Assembly (NCBI GenBank): GCA_003162255.1
Contig: PMMJ01000274.1
Coordinates: 7,115-12,846, forward strand
Direction of reading: 5' to 3'
DNA: 5,732 nucleotides
Source: Acidobacteriaceae bacterium
GTDB lineage: Bacteria; Acidobacteriota; Terriglobia; Terriglobales; Acidobacteriaceae
In this document: positions 5,654 through 5,732 of the stretch, piece by piece
How the letters are laid out: each line of letters starts with the position of its first letter
Position numbering within the stretch: position 1 is the first letter of the stretch
The notes under the pieces: generated by a model
Seen by the model: the letters and a program-made list of their open reading frames with translations, nothing else
Told to the model about the DNA's origin: nothing
The model's database searches: none
Made by a program: the position numbers and the translations under genes

Positions 5654-5732
5654 GGTTCGTCTTCCTCTTCGCTCTTAGGCTGGGCTATTCACGGCCTCGC
5701 CATAATAGTACCTCGACCGTGCAAGCTTTCCG

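Noticed and set aside
5675..5732. C-terminal end of an upstream gene, minus strand, stopping at the TAA at 5677-5675
   Set aside because: The frame is open for 18 codons from the window edge (ending E-A-V-N-S-P-A) and would leave a 30-base spacer. However, a second frame is also open until a nearby TAG, and nothing in so short a tail can be recognised.
5654..5732. Promoter upstream of the priming transferase
   Set aside because: A TTGCAC and TATTAT-like hexamer pair can be found on the minus strand, but the spacing of about 11 bases is wrong for a sigma-70 promoter. No sigma-54 consensus is seen.

Overview
The window is a piece of an exopolysaccharide (or O-antigen-like) biosynthesis operon. 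All genes lie on the minus strand, so transcription runs from high to low coordinates. GC content is moderately high, and long antisense ORFs shadow nearly every gene. The protein types and an intergenic palindromic repeat remind me of soil Acidobacteriota (Koribacter/Sulfotelmatobacter-like). That placement rests on recalled resemblance, not on a search.

Layout in transcription order: (1) 5644-4247, a polyprenyl-phosphate sugar phosphotransferase of the EpsB/WcaJ type, which starts a glycan on the lipid carrier. (2) 4247-3099, a membrane-anchored family 2 glycosyltransferase, joined to gene 1 by a TAATG stop/start overlap. (3) 3036-1744, a soluble GT4-type glycosyltransferase, 62 bases further on. 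(4) 1598-246, a multi-spanning O-antigen ligase/polymerase (Wzy/WaaL-like) protein with a GTG start. (5) 289 to beyond base 1, the N-terminus of a zinc-ribbon protein that resembles SAM-dependent methyltransferases of sugar loci. Gene 5 overlaps the end of gene 4 by 44 bases and is cut by the window edge.

Together the genes give a plausible order of work. The priming transferase loads the first sugar-phosphate on undecaprenyl phosphate, the two glycosyltransferases extend the repeat unit, and the ligase/polymerase joins units or transfers the chain in the periplasm. The methyltransferase may modify a sugar. No flippase, chain-length regulator, outer-membrane exporter or exosortase is seen here, so the operon should continue on one or both sides.

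The most unusual part is the gap between genes 3 and 4 (about 1623-1808). A 158-base block of short tandem repeats and three hairpins with the same loop is flanked by exact 14-base direct repeats. If the block and one flanking copy are removed, gene 3 regains a stop codon two codons after the repeat junction, 18 bases before gene 4. This looks like the scar of a small non-coding element that inserted at the end of gene 3 and rewrote its C-terminus.
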